Shown one piece after another: positions 61,671 through 64,000 of a stretch of 64,000 nucleotides of DNA. This DNA comes from Alitta virens (lineage: Eukaryota; Annelida; Polychaeta; Phyllodocida; Nereididae). The notes below the pieces were generated by a model. It had not been told where the DNA came from and searched no databases. It worked only from the letters and a program-made list of their open reading frames with translations. The stretch covers positions 8,750,407 through 8,814,406 of the forward strand of contig OW028584.1 in the NCBI GenBank assembly GCA_932294295.1, read 5' to 3'. A program made the position numbers and the translations under genes. Positions within the stretch are counted from its first letter, which is position 1. The number at the start of each line of letters is the position of its first letter.

Positions 61671-61795
61671 ATTTAGTATAAAAAGTACAATGCTCAATGA
61701 CAGAGGACACCATTCACGGCCAGGACTAGTGAGCATTAGGACATCATCAGCCGCCAAAACATCACCAGCAGTAACACTCTGCTTGAAAACCGGTA
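61670..61795 (+). promoter_or_regulatory. candidate plus-strand TATA promoter with first exon and donor
   Basis: TATAAAAAG at 61,677-61,685 is followed about 30 bases on by a likely start zone. About 80 bases later a strong splice donor (ACCG|GTAAGT, 61,792) appears with no intervening ATG-led ORF. The set looks like the leader exon of a plus-strand gene. No downstream coding exon was found inside the window, so the target is unknown. Confidence 0.45.
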
Positions 61796-61799
61796 AGTC

Positions 61800-62240
61800 A
61801 CCTTTTTTTCCTCTTGTTTTAATGTACATTCATTTCCTAACAGTCAGTCATGGAAACTCGTAACTCTTCAATGTTTTTTTTGTTGTACTTCATTTTATTT
61901 ACCATATTTTTTTTAATAGACTACAATACATAAATGCATAAAATAACCACAGTCTATACAGTAAATAGCTATATTCCCCCTCCATGCAGTACTATACAGT
62001 AAATACCTATATTCTCCCTCGGATAATAATAATAATAATAATTACCAATGATATATATATATATATATATATAATAATAGTACAATACATTACAATATAA
62101 TACAATGCAATACAATACAATACAATACAGTAAAAAAGACTATATCAAGTGTCTGAAACAATATTTTTTATACATAAATAATGCTTTATCTCGATTCTAG
62201 TCCTGACTTTGAATGAAAATTTATTTTAATTTTAACTGTG
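61800..62240. repeat. simple-repeat and AT-rich spacer
   Basis: It holds AATAAT and TA microsatellites near 62,022-62,075 and repeated ACAATACA words near 62,080-62,130. A short direct repeat around CAGTAAATA lies near 61,958 and 61,996. Confidence 0.7.
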
Positions 62241-62242
62241 CA

Positions 62243-62737
62243 TCAAATAAATTTACCCTCGCCATACAGCATTAAACAGTGACTTTTAACATCTGTTATT
62301 TCCTTAAATATTTTTAAAAGACAAGAGGGTTCATATTGTCTGCTTCTATAGTAAGCATAGGTCAGTGCATAGAAACCGCAGTGAGTAGAAGCTAAATAGC
62401 CCGAACAAGTAATGTGACTTTTAAATTTTAACATAAAAGCAGTTATTTCTTCATTGTAGGTTCGCTCGCCCAGTGAATCGAATACTTCTAAAAGACTCGA
62501 ATCTTCGCTCTTCCACTTCAACTTCAACTTCACCCTCGAATCAGCATGAATGGGCAGGATCATCCAGTGGCCCACCTCGCCGCGTAAGTACGAGTTTTCA
62601 TTACAATTAACGATGTAACAGCGCTCACGGCCGTCAGCTTTAACATAGCTCAGGGCTCTCGAGGGTATGATTGCCATGACGTACGAAGAGGCTGTCTTGT
62701 CATTCCAAAGTATCTCATATAGCTCGTTTGTGTTCAT
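62243..62737 (-). CDS. adenain/Ulp1-like cysteine protease
   Basis: A 164-residue ORF whose ATG overlaps the TGA of the capsid gene (ATGA, 62,734-62,737). Catalytic-type motifs appear in family order: GHWMILP with His57, EVFDSLG with Asp87, and STHCGFYAL with Cys120. Polintons and adenoviruses use such proteases to mature capsid precursors. The Gln that usually sits about seven residues before the Cys is not evident (YLASTHC); the equivalent position holds Gly or Tyr. The ORF is otherwise intact. Length is short but typical for this family. Confidence 0.75.
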   Translation of the reverse strand: MNTNELYEILWNDKTASSYVMAIIPSRALSYVKADGRERCYIVNCNENSYLRGEVGHWMILPIHADSRVKLKLKWKSEDSSLLEVFDSLGERTYNEEITAFMLKFKSHITCSGYLASTHCGFYALTYAYYRSRQYEPSCLLKIFKEITDVKSHCLMLYGEGKFI

Positions 62738-64000
62738 GTCAAATAGAGGTTACGTGCGTAATCGAATGAGAATAGACCTGGATATGTCACTTTTGTGAGC
62801 ATAACAGCTGACTCTGCCAGTGGTGACTTGAATCTCAACTCTATTCTCACACAGCCCTCTCGAGTCACGGGGTAGAATTCTGAGTGATTTTGGGGTGCCA
62901 AGTCAATCACAAACAATGTTTACCCGTCTTTGTATTCCTCACGAGTTATTCGTCCCTGACTGGAGCAATTCTGTTTCCCCTTGTAGAGGTCTGAGTAACA
63001 ATGTAGATACTTATCTGCTGAAAAGTCAACACTCAGAGGCCCCCCTGGTGTAGGAGTACCTGACAGACTCACGTTAATGAAAGTGATGTCGTAGTGTCGA
63101 AAGTTGTAGGGGTTCTTGACTAGGCTGCCACTCATTGATTCCCCTGACACAAAGCCTATGACAATTTTACTCGGCACTCGTCCATTGAATGCGTCCTCTA
63201 TGTAATATGATGATGTATCGCATGACAGATTGAATTTTCTGAGCTCTTCTTTAGTGTAGAAGTATTTGGCCAGTGAAATCTCTTTCACCAGGACATCTTG
63301 GTGACCTAGTAGAATGAGACTCGTGGGGGTCATGTGTTTCAGAATTAAAGTAATATCCACAATTTCCAGCTTGTAATCAGTTGAATCGGAGTTAGAGCTT
63401 AGCAGTCTGAACCTATTGGAAGTTGGTGTGAGAGTGATGTCAATAGTGACACCGTTTAGGAAGTATTTGTTGACTTTGAATACATCAACATCCACTTTGG
63501 CCAGAAGCTCAACAGTGTGGCTCCCACTCATTGCCTCGGCTCTCTTTTTAAGACCCTCGTTGCACCCAATCATAAGGCTGACGTCGTCCATGAAGCCAGC
63601 AGAGTCCTTATGAAACATTGCGCATTCTAGTTCAGAGTCATTAAGTTCCGTTTCGCCTAATAGAGTGTTCATTAGGCCTTGTAGCTGTAGCCAGTTTGTC
63701 CACCTGTCACAATACGGTCATTGAGGCGTACTTCCACCTGATCCCATAGACCTTGAGCCAGGTTATTAACAGGTCCAACACTCCATACCCCCTCATCTTC
63801 AGGAACACTCTCCGCCCCTGCAGCAGCAGCAGTAGCAGCAGCAGCCGCAGCAGCAGCATCTGACTCAGTTCCTCGCTCTGGCACTAGCGAGCCGTCACCC
63901 CTGACAATTCGCACTCTCGTAGCTAGGTATACATTTAATAGGTCAATGTAAGAAGTACCTACACCCGGTACATGGAACTTTGCTTCACTCTCAGTTGAAA
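62734..64000 (-). pseudogene. Polinton/adintovirus-like major capsid protein (F54H12.2-like), broken and cut by the window edge
   Basis: The frame is open from the window edge: FHVPGVGTSYIDLLNVYLATR, then an Ala-rich run (63,812-63,860), GPVNNLAQGLWDQVEVRLND, and a long central part. YNFRHYDITFINVSLSG follows, then a C-terminal VIDLAP segment and the end at 62,734. Order and motifs match double-jelly-roll major capsid proteins that form hexons of icosahedral shells. Breaks are a frameshift near 63,672 (after GYSYKA) and an in-frame TAA at about 62,920. About 420 residues are visible, so little of the N-terminus is missing. The gene overlaps the protease by ATGA. Confidence 0.85.

Larger units (their letters stand above)
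59730..64000 (-). mobile_element. endogenous Polinton/adintovirus-like capsid module
   Basis: All supported genes here are on the minus strand. In transcription order they are the major capsid protein, an adenain-like protease overlapping it by ATGA, a membrane protein, and an acid-rich ORF. Capsid plus protease is diagnostic of Polinton-like viruses. The gene set complements the polymerase cluster at 20-28 kb, but a second copy of the membrane protein argues for two elements. The module is cut by the window edge. Confidence 0.75.

Overview
The window is animal nuclear DNA, most likely from a marine invertebrate. It is AT-rich, its host genes have introns, and it holds dense old transposon debris, homopolymer G/C runs, simple repeats and animal-type elements (Harbinger, a gypsy-like LTR family, a CR1/L2-like LINE, tRNA-headed SINEs, Polinton/adintovirus-like genes). 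I cannot name the species. An echinoderm or another non-vertebrate deuterostome is only a guess.

Region by region. From 1 to 15 kb lie two coding exons of one unrecognised host gene on the minus strand (12,713 and 7,241, joined over a 5.4 kb intron), then a LINE remnant and dispersed repeats. From 16.0 to 20.1 kb is a decayed Harbinger/PIF transposon with convergent MADF-like and DDE transposase genes. From 20.1 to 28.0 kb is a cluster of virus-like genes: a RING protein, a spliced type I membrane protein, a CARD protein overlapping a second ORF, a three-exon small membrane protein and a protein-primed family B DNA polymerase. The polymerase is broken, and its 5' end abuts a large foldback repeat (28.0 to 29.6 kb). 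From 30 to 46 kb is mostly gene-free repeat ground with a LINE reverse transcriptase fragment, a gag-only LTR element (38,190-40,674) and a 1,270 bp TIR element with a perfect 9 bp target duplication. From 46.6 to 51.7 kb is an inverted-repeat element split by a very young LTR element with apparently identical LTRs. A complete alpha-1,3-fucosyltransferase gene (GT10) lies at 52,054-53,346. From 53.4 to 59.7 kb there are dispersed repeats and a 78 bp minisatellite. From 59.7 kb to the edge is a capsid module: acid-rich ORF, membrane protein, adenain-like protease and double-jelly-roll major capsid protein, all on the minus strand.

The main point of interest is the pair of Polinton/adintovirus-like modules. 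The replication module (20-28 kb) carries a death-fold (CARD) protein and a RING protein, which suggests an apoptosis or ubiquitin interface with its host. The capsid module (60-64 kb) carries structural genes. Both contain a small membrane protein with a similar layout: signal peptide, Cys-rich leader, V/I-rich ectodomain, one transmembrane segment and a basic/Cys tail. Both also use ATGA stop/start overlaps. Both are decaying, with nonsense codons and frameshifts in the polymerase, the capsid gene and one membrane protein, so they are endogenous copies rather than an active virus. Whether they are two elements or two halves of one element separated by later insertions cannot be decided from this window.
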